Positions 53,344 to 60,770 of a stretch of 64,000 bases of DNA are shown one piece after another. The notes below the pieces were generated by a model, which saw only the letters and a list, made by a program, of their open reading frames with translations, was not told the origin of the DNA and searched no databases. The stretch spans positions 62,001 to 126,000 of the forward strand of contig NZ_BBIW01000006.1 of assembly GCF_000732325.1 (NCBI RefSeq). Direction: 5' to 3'. The stretch is from Paenibacillus sp. TCA20 (GTDB lineage: Bacteria; Bacillota; Bacilli; Paenibacillales; Paenibacillaceae). The first letter of the stretch is position 1, and each line of letters opens with the position of its first letter. Made by a program: the position numbers and the translations under genes.

Positions 53344-54307
53344 CTATCGGAACAACCCGTCTCCACCCAGCTTCTTGGCTACCCGGTCCGCTGCCAGCAA
53401 TAGGAACATGTTCACTAGAGAGCGGAACAAGCTGACGGCAGTCGAGAATGAAAAGTCCGTTGAGGACTGGAAGGTAATCCGATAAATATAGACATCAAGT
53501 ACTTCGGACACATTCTGTGTCGCTGCATTCGCAAGGTTGAAGATTTGATCAAAACCGGAAGACATCAGTCCCCCGACATTCAAGATGAACATGACTGTAA
53601 TCGTCGGAAGAATATTCGGCAGCGTAATCCGGAACATCTGCTGCAGTCTTGATGCACCGTCAATCTGAGCTGACTCGTACTGGTCCTGATCAATTCCTGA
53701 TATGGCCGCCAGATAGATGATGGACCCCCCAGCCTGTTGATTTCCAAATATCAGTGAGCAGGAGCATCGGCACGAAGGTATCCTCTGAACCGAGGAAATT
53801 AATTGTTGGCAGGCCGACTAATGCAAGCGCACTGTTCACCAGTCCATCGTAAGCGAGGACATTGATGACAATCCCCGAGACGATAATCCAGGACAGGAAG
53901 TGCGGAAACGTAAATACGGTCTGGAATATTTTTTTCGTTCTTCGCATCCGAAGCTCATTCAGCATCAGTGCAAGCAATATCGGAAACGGGAACTGGACAA
54001 TCAGCTTCAAAATGTTGATATATAACGTTCGCCATACCGCATCAATAAAGGTAGGATCTCTGAACACATATTTAAAATTCTCAAATCCGACCCAAGGACT
54101 TCCCCATATGCCCAGGTTCGCTTTATATTCCTTGAACGCGAGCGATAATCCGCCCATCGGCAGATAAGCAAACAGGATAAGCCAGATTAACCCTGGGATG
54201 AGCAGGGTATACGTCATACGGTGTTTCCAGATTTCCGCGAAAAGTCTTCGGCTTCGGGTTGGATTCGGCTTTACTTTTTGGCCAGATCCTAGAGCAGCTG
54301 GTTTCAA
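53344..54307 (-). pseudogene. LplB-like sugar ABC permease interrupted by a +1 frameshift
   Basis: Two frames make up one protein. The N-terminal part has RMTYTLLIPGLIWLILFAYL and four more helices through TDIWKSTGWG. It then leaves frame at a run of six C (53725-53730; six G on the coding strand). If the run had five G, translation would continue SIIYLAAISGIDQDQYESAQ, then MFRITLPNILPTI and the C-terminal half to 53344. The rebuilt protein is about 318 residues, normal for LplB. The EAA loop is in the C-terminal part. The start is probably the TTG at 54307, 7 bp after AGGAG. Sequencing error, real mutation or slippage cannot be separated here. If real, sugar uptake by this transporter would be lost. 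Confidence 0.82.
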
Positions 54308-54342
54308 TTTGCATCTCCTCACTCTTCATAAATCTAATCTTC

Positions 54343-55098
54343 TTAAGCTTCCTCACAAAGAAATTCAAAAGCAGTGCTCAAATGTCTCTCCCAGAAAGAC
54401 CAGTCATGCGCTCCCGGGCTCTCTACATACTTGAATTTATAAAGTGAATGATGCATATAAGCGGCGAATTCACGATTCATGTCTACAAAAGGATCCTCAC
54501 TCCCGCAGCAGCAAAGTATGGATGGAAGACGGGCCCCTTCGTCAGACCTTGCCCGGGCAAGCGCATACAAATCCTCATGTGGCTGTACCTCTAGATTTGT
54601 GCCGAATACCCCTTGCATCTCCTTGATCAAGTCAGTAGTCATATCACTTCTGTGCAGCCTCTGCTCGATATCCGTCACCCCTGAAAATGAAACGACTTTA
54701 CGGTAACGCTCTGGATAAGTCAGTGCGCATTTGAGTGCTCCGTATCCTCCCATCGACAATCCAGCGACATAAGTCCGTTCGGGATCCTCGTTCATGTGGA
54801 TGAGATTGGCACAAGTCCTGGGCAGCTCCTCGGTGATGTAATAAAAATATTCGAGGCCATGCGCCATATCGGTGTAGTAGCTTCGATTGGCCTCCGGCAT
54901 AATGACTGTGCACCCATATTTCTGCGCATACGTCTCAATTGTGGTCATACGATGCCATGTGCTCGCATTATCTCCTGCACCATGCAGCAAATAAAGCGTG
55001 TACTTCGGTCGTTCCCCGTATTCTGTGGGAGAGATCACATGGATGCTTGTCGTCATACGGAGCGTCGGCGAACCTGTCTCTATTGCTATATAGGCCAT
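54343..55098 (-). CDS. Esterase of the FrmB/CE1-like alpha/beta-hydrolase family
   Basis: A 251-residue serine esterase without a signal peptide, so cytoplasmic. YLLHGAGDNASTW forms the oxyanion region, GLSMGGYGALK the nucleophile elbow, CGSEDPFVDMN probably the acid, and PGAHDWSFWERHL the catalytic histidine. It is the first gene of the LacI-controlled cluster, just after promoter and operators, with an AAAGGGGG ribosome site. Its place suggests removal of an ester group (such as acetyl or succinyl) from the imported glucan oligosaccharide, which would fit naturally substituted 1,2-beta-glucans; this is inference. Confidence 0.85.
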   Translation of the reverse strand: MAYIAIETGSPTLRMTTSIHVISPTEYGERPKYTLYLLHGAGDNASTWHRMTTIETYAQKYGCTVIMPEANRSYYTDMAHGLEYFYYITEELPRTCANLIHMNEDPERTYVAGLSMGGYGALKCALTYPERYRKVVSFSGVTDIEQRLHRSDMTTDLIKEMQGVFGTNLEVQPHEDLYALARARSDEGARLPSILCCCGSEDPFVDMNREFAAYMHHSLYKFKYVESPGAHDWSFWERHLSTAFEFLCEEA

Positions 55099-55125
55099 AA
55101 AAACCCCCTTTCTGATTCAATATTC

Positions 55126-55135
55126 GAATCGTTTC
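55126..55135. promoter_or_regulatory. Candidate LacI operator, distal copy
   Basis: GAATCGTTTC, a half-perfect copy of a GAAACGTTTC-like palindrome with central CG, in the 5' leader of the esterase gene. Confidence 0.45.
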
Positions 55136-55184
55136 ACTACACTATTCTACGGTTATTCCTCTGTTTATTCGATAATACAGTCAT

Positions 55185-55199
55185 TTGGAAGCGCTTGCT
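55185..55199. promoter_or_regulatory. Candidate cre site for CcpA
   Basis: TTGGAAGCGCTTGCT matches the consensus WTGNAANCGNWNNCW at every fixed position. It lies about 15-25 bp downstream of the predicted start of the esterase-operon transcript, so CcpA binding would block elongation. Confidence 0.55.
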
Positions 55200-55201
55200 T
55201 C

Positions 55202-55211
55202 GAATCGTTTC
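55202..55211. promoter_or_regulatory. Candidate LacI operator at the transcription start
   Basis: GAATCGTTTC, identical to the copy at 55126, placed at about +1 to +10 of the minus-strand promoter. This is the classic repressing position. Confidence 0.55.
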
Positions 55212-55218
55212 TATAACT

Positions 55219-55248
55219 ATCATAAGCTCTTCTCCAGAAGATTGTCAA
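55219..55248 (-). promoter_or_regulatory. Sigma-A promoter of the esterase-ABC-phosphorylase cluster
   Basis: On the minus strand perfect TTGACA (55243-55248), 18 bp, then TATGAT (55219-55224). It is the best promoter match in the window. Confidence 0.65.
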
Positions 55249-55298
55249 TGCAGTTTACATGGTTTTTTTGCTGATTCTAAAAAGCACTGCTCCAGATA

Positions 55299-55327
55299 TT
55301 GACTTTCAAATGAGCCTGTAATACCAT
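55299..55327 (+). promoter_or_regulatory. Candidate promoter of the serine hydrolase gene
   Basis: TTGACT (55299-55304), 17 bp, TACCAT (55322-55327). A third operator-like TAAACGTTTC lies downstream at 55386-55395 in this leader. Confidence 0.4.
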
Positions 55328-55385
55328 ATTTCACGAAATTCAGAGTACTGGACTTAAGCTAATTTAGGAAAATGATTCACCGTTC

Positions 55386-55395
55386 TAAACGTTTC
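55386..55395. promoter_or_regulatory. Candidate LacI operator in the serine hydrolase leader
   Basis: TAAACGTTTC carries the palindromic core AAACGTTT with central CG, related to the GAATCGTTTC copies at 55126 and 55202. Confidence 0.4.
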
Positions 55396-55460
55396 GAAGC
55401 TATGACTTGCACTGAAACCTGTGTCAGATAACTGCTGGCGGGGCAGGAATGGAGGAACCT

Positions 55461-56375
55461 ATGATAAGTACGTTGAACGGCTTTGAGAAGAAGATTAGAG
55501 CACAAGACTTAAACGTCTTTTCGATTCGTGTGCTGCAGGATGGCGGGCTGGTTGGAGAATGGAACTGGGATCAGGACATACGTCGTCAGCAGCATTCTAT
55601 CAGCAAATCATTTACTTGCATGGCTGCTGGTCTTGCCATTGAGGAAGGAAAGCTCACACTGGATACGAAGCTCGGTGAATTTTTCAACTATAACACCACT
55701 TATCGCTCTCAGGATCCACAGCTTCCCTCTCCTGATGAGCTTACCCTTTATGATTTGTTACGGATGTCTTCAGGGCATGACGCTCCACCACTCTGGCTGC
55801 CGGAGCGACAGTCACTGACGGAGAAGGACTGGGCAAAATACTATTTGTCCCTGCCGCTGGACCGCCCTCCCGGCAAGCAGTTTACCTACAGCAGCGGCGA
55901 TACCTTCATGATCTCGGCGTTGATTCAAGCAGCCGTCGGTGAGACGGTCCACCACTATTTGAATTCCCGTTTGTTTGAGCCTCTGGGTATTCATCACGTA
56001 GAATGGGAAACCTCGCCTCTCGGAGTCACACTCGGATGCGCAGGTCTCGTGATCAGTACCGAAGAATTAAGCAGATTCGGCCAAATGCTGCTGGATGAGG
56101 GGGCTTATGAGGGCAGACAACTGGTGCCTGCAGAATGGATTCAATTTGCGACTCGCAGGCATATTGATTCTGTCGGTGAAGGAGACTGGTCGCTCGGCTA
56201 TGGCTGTCAGTTTTGGATGTGTTCTCACGGAGCATATCGAGGGGATGGCGCACACGGCCAGCTGCTCGTGATCATACCGGACCGGAGAGCCGTGATTGCT
56301 GTTAACAGTGAGGAAGATCGTATACAGTCTATCCTTGACGCGGTGTGGGAAGAAGTCCTGCCTATTTTAGAATAA
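55461..56375 (+). CDS. Serine hydrolase of the beta-lactamase/esterase (class C-like) family
   Basis: A 304-residue protein without signal peptide. HSISKSFTC contains the SxxK motif with catalytic serine and lysine, TYSSGD fills the position of the YxN tyrosine, and DGAHGQLL near the end is the HxG/KTG equivalent. These proteins are often esterases or peptidases rather than resistance enzymes. The frame starts at 55449, but the ATG at 55461 has GGAGG 5 bp upstream. It is divergent from the glucan locus and shares its operator region, so it may hydrolyse esters or peptides linked to the same substrate. Confidence 0.85.
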   Translation: MISTLNGFEKKIRAQDLNVFSIRVLQDGGLVGEWNWDQDIRRQQHSISKSFTCMAAGLAIEEGKLTLDTKLGEFFNYNTTYRSQDPQLPSPDELTLYDLLRMSSGHDAPPLWLPERQSLTEKDWAKYYLSLPLDRPPGKQFTYSSGDTFMISALIQAAVGETVHHYLNSRLFEPLGIHHVEWETSPLGVTLGCAGLVISTEELSRFGQMLLDEGAYEGRQLVPAEWIQFATRRHIDSVGEGDWSLGYGCQFWMCSHGAYRGDGAHGQLLVIIPDRRAVIAVNSEEDRIQSILDAVWEEVLPILE

Positions 56376-56414
56376 ACCGCCTGACTCATTCATAATCCAG
56401 CCGCTTGAATGCAG

Positions 56415-56463
56415 AAAAACTGCACCCCAGCTGTTAGTTTGTCCTAACGATTGGAGTGCAGTT
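56415..56463 (-). terminator. Terminator of the HAD hydrolase gene
   Basis: On the minus strand AACTGCAC pairs with GTGCAGTT, followed by TTTTCTG. It lies between the two convergent genes. Confidence 0.7.
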
Positions 56464-56512
56464 CCTACACCACAGCCATTTCATCTGTAATAATCAGGGT
56501 CTGATATTATGT

Positions 56513-57184
56513 TTATAGCAGCAGTGCCGTCAGTGCATTTAGATCATTCACTGTATAGTCCGGCGTATCCTGAGCACCAGTGGAAGGCTGATAACGCCCG
56601 TACCCCTGCATAATTCGAATCGTAAGCATTCCAAGCGATTTGGCTGGGATAATGTCATTATCAATACGATCTCCGATCATAATGGACTCCGAGGGCTCCG
56701 CTCCGGCTGTTTTCAGCGCATATTGGTATAAGCGCACATCCGGTTTGGACATGCCTTGTTCAGCAGAACAAGCGATAACATCCACAAATGAACGAAGTCC
56801 ATATTTCACCAGACGCTCTTCCGTACCCGGACTTTGATTAGCCACGATACCGATTCTGTAGCGCTCACCCAGCTGCTCAAGAACAGTCCGAGCTTCGGCA
56901 TACGGCTCTTCGAGCTCCTTTTGAAACTTAAGCCTAGTCTTGATATACGCTCTGTCCTCCTCCGAAGGCACAAGCTCCGAAATCGCGTACTGCATGGGAG
57001 AAGCGATGTAATTGGAATAGCTCTGAATAAATTTGCTGCGTACGTCCTCCATTGTAATGTTATACCCGAGTCCATTTGCTTCTCTCACAAATTGGCCGAT
57101 AATGTGATCAACGGGAACCCATTCATTTACGAGTGTATCTCCTATATCAAAAAAGAGCCATTTCACATGATCAAACTTCCCCAT
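56513..57184 (-). CDS. HAD-family hydrolase (YjjG/phosphoglycolate phosphatase-like)
   Basis: A 223-residue HAD subfamily I phosphatase. FFDIGDTLVNEW is motif I, NQSPGTEERL contains motif II region, SKPDVRLYQYAL motif III and IGDRIDNDIIPAKSLG motif IV. A helical cap lies between motif I and II. Substrate unknown. It lies downstream of the riboswitch-controlled gene but is separated from it by a terminator. Confidence 0.9.
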   Translation of the reverse strand: MGKFDHVKWLFFDIGDTLVNEWVPVDHIIGQFVREANGLGYNITMEDVRSKFIQSYSNYIASPMQYAISELVPSEEDRAYIKTRLKFQKELEEPYAEARTVLEQLGERYRIGIVANQSPGTEERLVKYGLRSFVDVIACSAEQGMSKPDVRLYQYALKTAGAEPSESIMIGDRIDNDIIPAKSLGMLTIRIMQGYGRYQPSTGAQDTPDYTVNDLNALTALLL

Positions 57185-57218
57185 AATGCCATTCTCTACC
57201 TTTCCATCTGTAAATATA

Positions 57219-57253
57219 GAAAAAGAGACCCATGCTTATATCACGAGTCTCAC
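57219..57253 (-). terminator. Terminator after the riboswitch-controlled gene
   Basis: On the minus strand TGAGACTCGTG pairs with the CATGGGTCTC arm and is followed by TTTTTC, about 125 bp after the stop at 57379. Confidence 0.55.
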
Positions 57254-57378
57254 ATGCTATGTTTCCTTTAACTCCAGTATATCAATCCTGCATCTAATTA
57301 CGCAAACTGTATAGTAAGCACCTACACTAGCCATTAGCCGCAGTCTCCTGCTTCTATCGCTGTGTGCGTGCAGATCAA

Positions 57379-57792
57379 TTAATTAACAGCAGCCCGTTCT
57401 CCATTTAACAGAAATCCTACTTCGCCCTTGATTGTAAAAATAACGTGGTCTGCGCCCATACCGCGGTATACTCCGCGAGGATGATTCAGCTGTGTAATAA
57501 TGGTAATCGGCTTACGTGTCCAGGGTCTGCATATTTGCAAAAACCGGCAGGTCAGATTCAAGCTGTTCTCAAAAATAAAAATACGTCCTACCGCCGCATT
57601 AGGCAGCAGCCATTTACTTGTAAACGCCGTATCCATACGTATAATGTGCTCTACTCCAAGCCGTTTGACCTGCTTCTCTTCCTGTGCACTGTTCGTCAGT
57701 ACAGCAAAAGAAAGCTTCTTGTACATTAATAATCGAATAAAATTTCTGGCCGCTTCATTTGGTGCCGTAACTAAAATAACTTCATCACTCAT
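57379..57792 (-). CDS. Uncharacterised Rossmann-like protein under tandem c-di-AMP riboswitches
   Basis: A 137-residue protein. EVILVTAPNEAARNFIRLLMYKKLSFAVLT followed by VKRLGVEHIIRMDT (each shown in parts) has the beta-alpha-beta order of RCK-N/TrkA-type NAD-binding domains, but the glycine-rich GxGxxG loop is replaced by TAPNEAA, so nucleotide binding is doubtful. VGRIFIFENSLNLTCRFLQI and KPITIITQLNHP continue the fold. No membrane helix is seen. The frame is open from 57900, but ATG 57792 is preferred (GGGAGG 11 bp upstream); ATG 57801 is too close. Because c-di-AMP switches usually control potassium or osmolyte genes, a potassium-linked regulatory role is plausible. It is not full-length KtrA/KtrC (about 220 residues). 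Confidence 0.7.
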   Translation of the reverse strand: MSDEVILVTAPNEAARNFIRLLMYKKLSFAVLTNSAQEEKQVKRLGVEHIIRMDTAFTSKWLLPNAAVGRIFIFENSLNLTCRFLQICRPWTRKPITIITQLNHPRGVYRGMGADHVIFTIKGEVGFLLNGERAAVN

Positions 57793-57828
57793 TACAATCA
57801 TTTCCTCCCTGTTATAGAAAAAGACAAC

Positions 57829-57868
57829 AAAAAAAGAACACCGACGATCAAAGGCATGCCCGGTGCTC
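57829..57868 (-). terminator. Terminator of the proximal c-di-AMP riboswitch
   Basis: On the minus strand GAGCACCG pairs with CGGTGTTC, followed by TTTTTTT, just ahead of the ribosome site of the 57379-57792 gene. Confidence 0.8.
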
Positions 57869-57944
57869 TCCCACCTATATCTCAGAACATGGCAAAACAT
57901 GACCTGTTACATAGGCACTACTCGGCTTGCTGCCTCTCCCTTTG

Positions 57945-58085
57945 TTACGCTTACGAGGTTAGCTGTCGGATTCGGACAAGAGAGATTGCCCTATTCATGA
58001 CAATAGCCATGAAATTCACCCCATGGATCAATGCATCCACATCTGGGTCCCCCGCTTTTTGGATCAACAAAAATTCAGCGCATAA
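57945..58085 (-). promoter_or_regulatory. c-di-AMP (ydaO/yuaA-type) riboswitch, proximal copy
   Basis: On the minus strand the hallmarks occur in order: GCGCTGAATTTTTG, GCGGGGGACCCAG, ATGGGGTGAATTTCATGGC, AATAGGGCAATCTCTCTTG and the closing TCCGAATCCGACAGCTAACC with CTCGTAAGCG. These match the ydaO consensus (GGGGAACC, GGGGTGAATC, and the CCGAATCCG...CTCGTAAGCG end). ydaO riboswitches bind c-di-AMP and lower gene expression. Confidence 0.93.
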
Positions 58086-58116
58086 ATAAAACCACAGAGG
58101 ATTAAACCTCTGTGGC
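58084..58116 (-). terminator. Terminator between the two c-di-AMP riboswitches
   Basis: On the minus strand CCACAGAGG pairs perfectly with CCTCTGTGG around six bases and is followed by TTTTATTT. The T-rich tract touches the 5' edge of the proximal riboswitch. Confidence 0.85.
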
Positions 58117-58239
58117 TGATCGCTCACAAGATTTATCATTCCTCTCTCAAACGTTAGCACAGAAGATAACTAAAGAATGTTCACGATAAGGAAGTGAAGG
58201 AAGCGTATTGCATATCTTCCACATCTCTAGTGTAACTCT

Positions 58240-58450
58240 GTACAGCTTACGAGGTTAGCTGTCGGATTCGGACGGTGAGAGTCGTCCTATCTGTTCCTCA
58301 TGATTCCATATGACATTTCATATGAATCTTCGGATCAGAATTCACCCCATGCATCGTGTATCATTCGGCTCTCACACCGAATCAAGCACGCTGCCTTACT
58401 GTGGTTCCCCCGCTCTCCGCCATATTAGGCAGAAATTAAGCGACTTATAG
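58240..58450 (-). promoter_or_regulatory. c-di-AMP (ydaO/yuaA-type) riboswitch, distal copy
   Basis: On the minus strand GTCGCTTAATTTCTGCC, AGCGGGGGAACCAC, ATGGGGTGAATTCTGATCC, ATAGGACGACTCTCAC and TCCGAATCCGACAGCTAACC with CTCGTAAGC occur in order. It carries a longer peripheral stem than the proximal copy (ATTCATATGAAATGTCATAT region, about 58300-58330). It ends about 125 bp before its terminator. Confidence 0.93.
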
Positions 58451-58826
58451 CAATGAGAAATTACTCAAATATAAGGTTTTCGGTTGCTCAAGATTTACGA
58501 TATGAATCATACACCCGTTGAAAATCGATGTAAAGCTCCTTCAGGGGCTCATTACGACGATTTAGCGCTGTTTTGGGATAGAATAAGAATAAAATATTCC
58601 CCTCTGTGCATTCAGCTTATCTGTTCTCAGTTTATCTCGTTTTCTCGCTTATTTCAAATGACCAAATTTGCCTTCGACAGTAGATCCACTCTTTACAGAA
58701 GCTTTGTTTGACTTTCTCCATATATTGTTTAAAATTAAATTGTTATCAATACGAATCAATTTCATAATACCTTTAGCTGCTTCAATCAAGAGTATATAAG
58801 TTTCAATAGAAGGGATGGATGAAGGC
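58451..58826. other. Divergent region between the riboswitch leader and gpx
   Basis: It must hold the promoter of the minus-strand riboswitch transcript, though no convincing -35/-10 pair was found, and it holds the gpx promoter. A 75-codon plus-strand frame at 58484 has no ribosome site and is not called. Confidence 0.4.
58708..58735 (+). promoter_or_regulatory. Candidate promoter of gpx
   Basis: TTGACT (58708-58713), 16 bp, TAAAAT (58730-58735). Confidence 0.45.
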
Positions 58827-59306
58827 ATGTCGATTTATCAATACCAAGTGAACACACTCAAAGGCCAGAAGTTAAGTATGGAGGAGTACAAAGGAAAAGT
58901 ACTCTTGATCGTAAATACAGCGAGCAAGTGCGGACTAACCCCTCAATACAAAGGACTGCAGGAGCTATATGACAAATTCAATGACCAATCCTTTGAAATT
59001 CTCGGTTTCCCCAGCAACCAATTTGCCGAACAAGAACCGGGCTCAAATGATGAAATCGCAGAGTTCTGCCAAATGAACTATGGTGTGAGCTTCCCGATGT
59101 TTGAGAAGATTAAAGTCAATGGAGATGAGGCACATCCGCTGTTCAAGCACTTAAAGGACAGTGCACCAGGTATACTTGGCTCGAAGGCGATTAAGTGGAA
59201 TTTCACCAAGTTTCTTATCGATCAGAACGGAAATATTGTAAAAAGATACAGTCCGCAAACGACACCGGACAAGATTGAAGCGGATATCGCCAAGCTGTTA
59301 AAATGA
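58827..59306 (+). CDS. gpx: Glutathione peroxidase-family thiol peroxidase (BsaA-like)
   Basis: A 159-residue peroxidase. NTASKCGLTPQYKGLQ contains the active cysteine near residue 36, GFPSNQFAEQEPG and WNFTKFLID are the other two family motifs, including the catalytic Gln and Trp. A second cysteine (AEFCQMNYGVSFP) fits the thioredoxin-dependent type. The cysteine, not selenocysteine, is encoded. The frame opens at an ATG at 58815 directly against AGAAGGG; the ATG at 58827 gives a better spacing and the usual MSIYQY start. Most such Firmicute enzymes use thioredoxin rather than glutathione. Confidence 0.93.
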   Translation: MSIYQYQVNTLKGQKLSMEEYKGKVLLIVNTASKCGLTPQYKGLQELYDKFNDQSFEILGFPSNQFAEQEPGSNDEIAEFCQMNYGVSFPMFEKIKVNGDEAHPLFKHLKDSAPGILGSKAIKWNFTKFLIDQNGNIVKRYSPQTTPDKIEADIAKLLK

Positions 59307-59351
59307 GAATTTTGCAGGATACCCCTGTTGACGCCTCACCTACATTGAGCG

Positions 59352-59389
59352 AAAAAAAAGAGCTTGAAGCAATTGCTTCAAGCTCTTTC
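59352..59389 (-). terminator. Terminator after tRNA-Leu, shared with gpx
   Basis: Perfect inverted repeat AGAGCTTGAAGCAA/TTGCTTCAAGCTCT. On the minus strand it is followed by eight T, and on the plus strand by a short T-run. Confidence 0.85.
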
Positions 59390-59395
59390 GTATGA

Positions 59396-59478
59396 TGCGG
59401 TCGAGAGGACTCGAACCTCCACGGGTATACACCCACTACCCCCTCAAGATAGCGTGTCTGCCATTCCACCACGACCGC
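59396..59478 (-). tRNA. tRNA-Leu(GAG)
   Basis: The minus strand folds as a class II tRNA of 83 bases. The acceptor stem is GCGGTCG/CGACCGC with discriminator A. The anticodon stem CTATC/GGTAG encloses TTGAGGG with anticodon GAG (leucine, CTC codons). A variable arm (TGGGTGTATACCCG) and a T-arm with GGTTCGAGTCC follow. CCA is not encoded. Confidence 0.95.
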
Positions 59479-59599
59479 GCATCTTGTTCAGCATTTTCGT
59501 GCCAACAAAATATATTATACACACCTATTGATCATAAGTAAAGTAATTATTTTGAATTTTATTAATTGACCTTCAAAGGAGAACAATATGTAAACTATA

Positions 59600-59616
59600 T
59601 GTTATTATAAGTTACA
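59600..59616. promoter_or_regulatory. Candidate TnrA/GlnR box upstream of ureF
   Basis: TGTTATTATAAGTTACA fits the consensus TGTNA-N7-TNACA exactly. It lies about 65 bp upstream of the candidate ureF promoter. Confidence 0.45.
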
Positions 59617-59663
59617 TTAAAATCAGACTTTCATCCATTTTAATGTTGTTAATCAGTTTTTCA

Positions 59664-59692
59664 TTGACAGTGTAAGGATATTTATGTAAAAA
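59664..59692 (+). promoter_or_regulatory. Candidate promoter of ureF
   Basis: Perfect TTGACA (59664-59669), 17 bp, TAAAAA (59687-59692). Confidence 0.4.
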
Positions 59693-59799
59693 TACATATC
59701 AAACATAGCGATATTCGATAATAAATTGACATATACATAACATATAATTCCACCCAAGATGGTTATCACGATGTTTAACACAATAAGGGGGCGAATCTG

Positions 59800-60498
59800 G
59801 TGAACAGAGGAAATAAGCTTCTTGATTATGTAAAACTGCTTGATTCCTCACTTCAAGTCGGAGGATTCTCTCATTCCTTCGGACTCAAGTCATACATCGA
59901 GGAAGGTACAATCCAAACAACTACCGACCTGGAGACATTCATGCGATGTGAGCTGCATCCAAGTCTTGTGCAATTGGAAGGTATGGCAATCAAGGCCATC
60001 TACACAGCAGTAGAGCAGAAGGATGAGTGGAGAATCGCCCTTATTGATAAGATGCTTCACGTCAAGCGAACCCCTGTTTATAAACGTGAATCCTCCAGAG
60101 CCATGGGAAAACGTCTCATTAAACTATCTAAAGCGCTGCATCCATGGATGGACTTTGAGCATTTCGAAGCTCTTATCCACCGATATGATGCTGTCGGCTC
60201 ACTCCCCGTCGTTCACGCCTGGATCAATACTCAGCTTGAGGTTACCGCCGACGATGCAGCTTCCGGTTATCTTCATGCCGCCAAGGATGTGTGCCTGATT
60301 CACGCAAGACGACTCTTAAATATCGAGACCTGCGATCTTAATGCCTTGTCCAGCTTACTGGACAGCGACCTCGAAGAAGAATGGAACAGAGCCAGAACCG
60401 CAAGCCTTCAGCCCTTCCAGAACTCGATTCTGTCAATGCAATCCCTCATACCGGGCTTCCCCTTCCACGAACCCGGTATTGAACATACAAGAGCTTAA
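59800..60498 (+). CDS. ureF: Urease accessory protein UreF
   Basis: A 232-residue all-helical chaperone that helps deliver nickel to urease with UreD/UreH and UreG. LLDSSLQVGGFSHSFGLKSYIEEG near residue 15 (shown in part; the GGFSHS-GLE-like motif) and DAVGSLPVVHAW around residue 130 are family hallmarks. A GTG start follows AAGGGGG by 9 bp. No ureA, ureB, ureC, ureE, ureG or ureD is in the window and a terminator follows, so it is separate from the other urease genes at least here. The urea transporter genes 1 kb away fit a common nitrogen function. Confidence 0.9.
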   Translation: MNRGNKLLDYVKLLDSSLQVGGFSHSFGLKSYIEEGTIQTTTDLETFMRCELHPSLVQLEGMAIKAIYTAVEQKDEWRIALIDKMLHVKRTPVYKRESSRAMGKRLIKLSKALHPWMDFEHFEALIHRYDAVGSLPVVHAWINTQLEVTADDAASGYLHAAKDVCLIHARRLLNIETCDLNALSSLLDSDLEEEWNRARTASLQPFQNSILSMQSLIPGFPFHEPGIEHTRA

Positions 60499-60552
60499 GC
60501 CTAGTGCCCCTCCAGCTCACCTCTTCAGGCCCCCCCAAGCCTCTCCCTATCT

Positions 60553-60595
60553 AAAGCACGCCTGGCTCCCTCCTCTGCCAGCGTGCTTTTTTTCG
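60553..60595 (+). terminator. Terminator of ureF
   Basis: AGCACGC pairs with GCGTGCT across an 18-base loop, followed by TTTTTTCG. Confidence 0.85.
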
Positions 60596-60770
60596 TCATA
60601 ATTCCACCTTATGCTGTCGCAAAAGAACGACGCATGTAAGTGATTAATGATTGTTAGATGACGCAAGAACGTATATAATAACATCAACCTTTTTTTGGAA
60701 GAAACTCCATCTCAATATTACATCTCTGATCCATTAAAAATGTCAATATAAGTATAGGGAGAGACTACTA

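Larger units (their letters stand above)
59479..59799. other. Regulatory region upstream of ureF
   Basis: It contains a TnrA/GlnR-like box and a sigma-A-like promoter for ureF on the plus strand, and presumably the tRNA promoter on the minus strand. No gene seen; very AT-rich. Confidence 0.4.

Noticed and set aside
55461..56375. Calling the serine hydrolase an antibiotic-resistance beta-lactamase
   Set aside because: No signal peptide, and the motif spacing and context fit esterase-type relatives; resistance cannot be inferred.
57951..58160. 69-codon minus-strand frame crossing the inter-riboswitch terminator and the proximal aptamer
   Set aside because: It overlaps structured RNA completely. 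GAGAGAGGA precedes an internal ATG, but the predicted peptide is only the translated aptamer.
58484..58711. 75-codon plus-strand frame upstream of gpx
   Set aside because: No ribosome site, no recognisable protein, and it lies before the gpx promoter.
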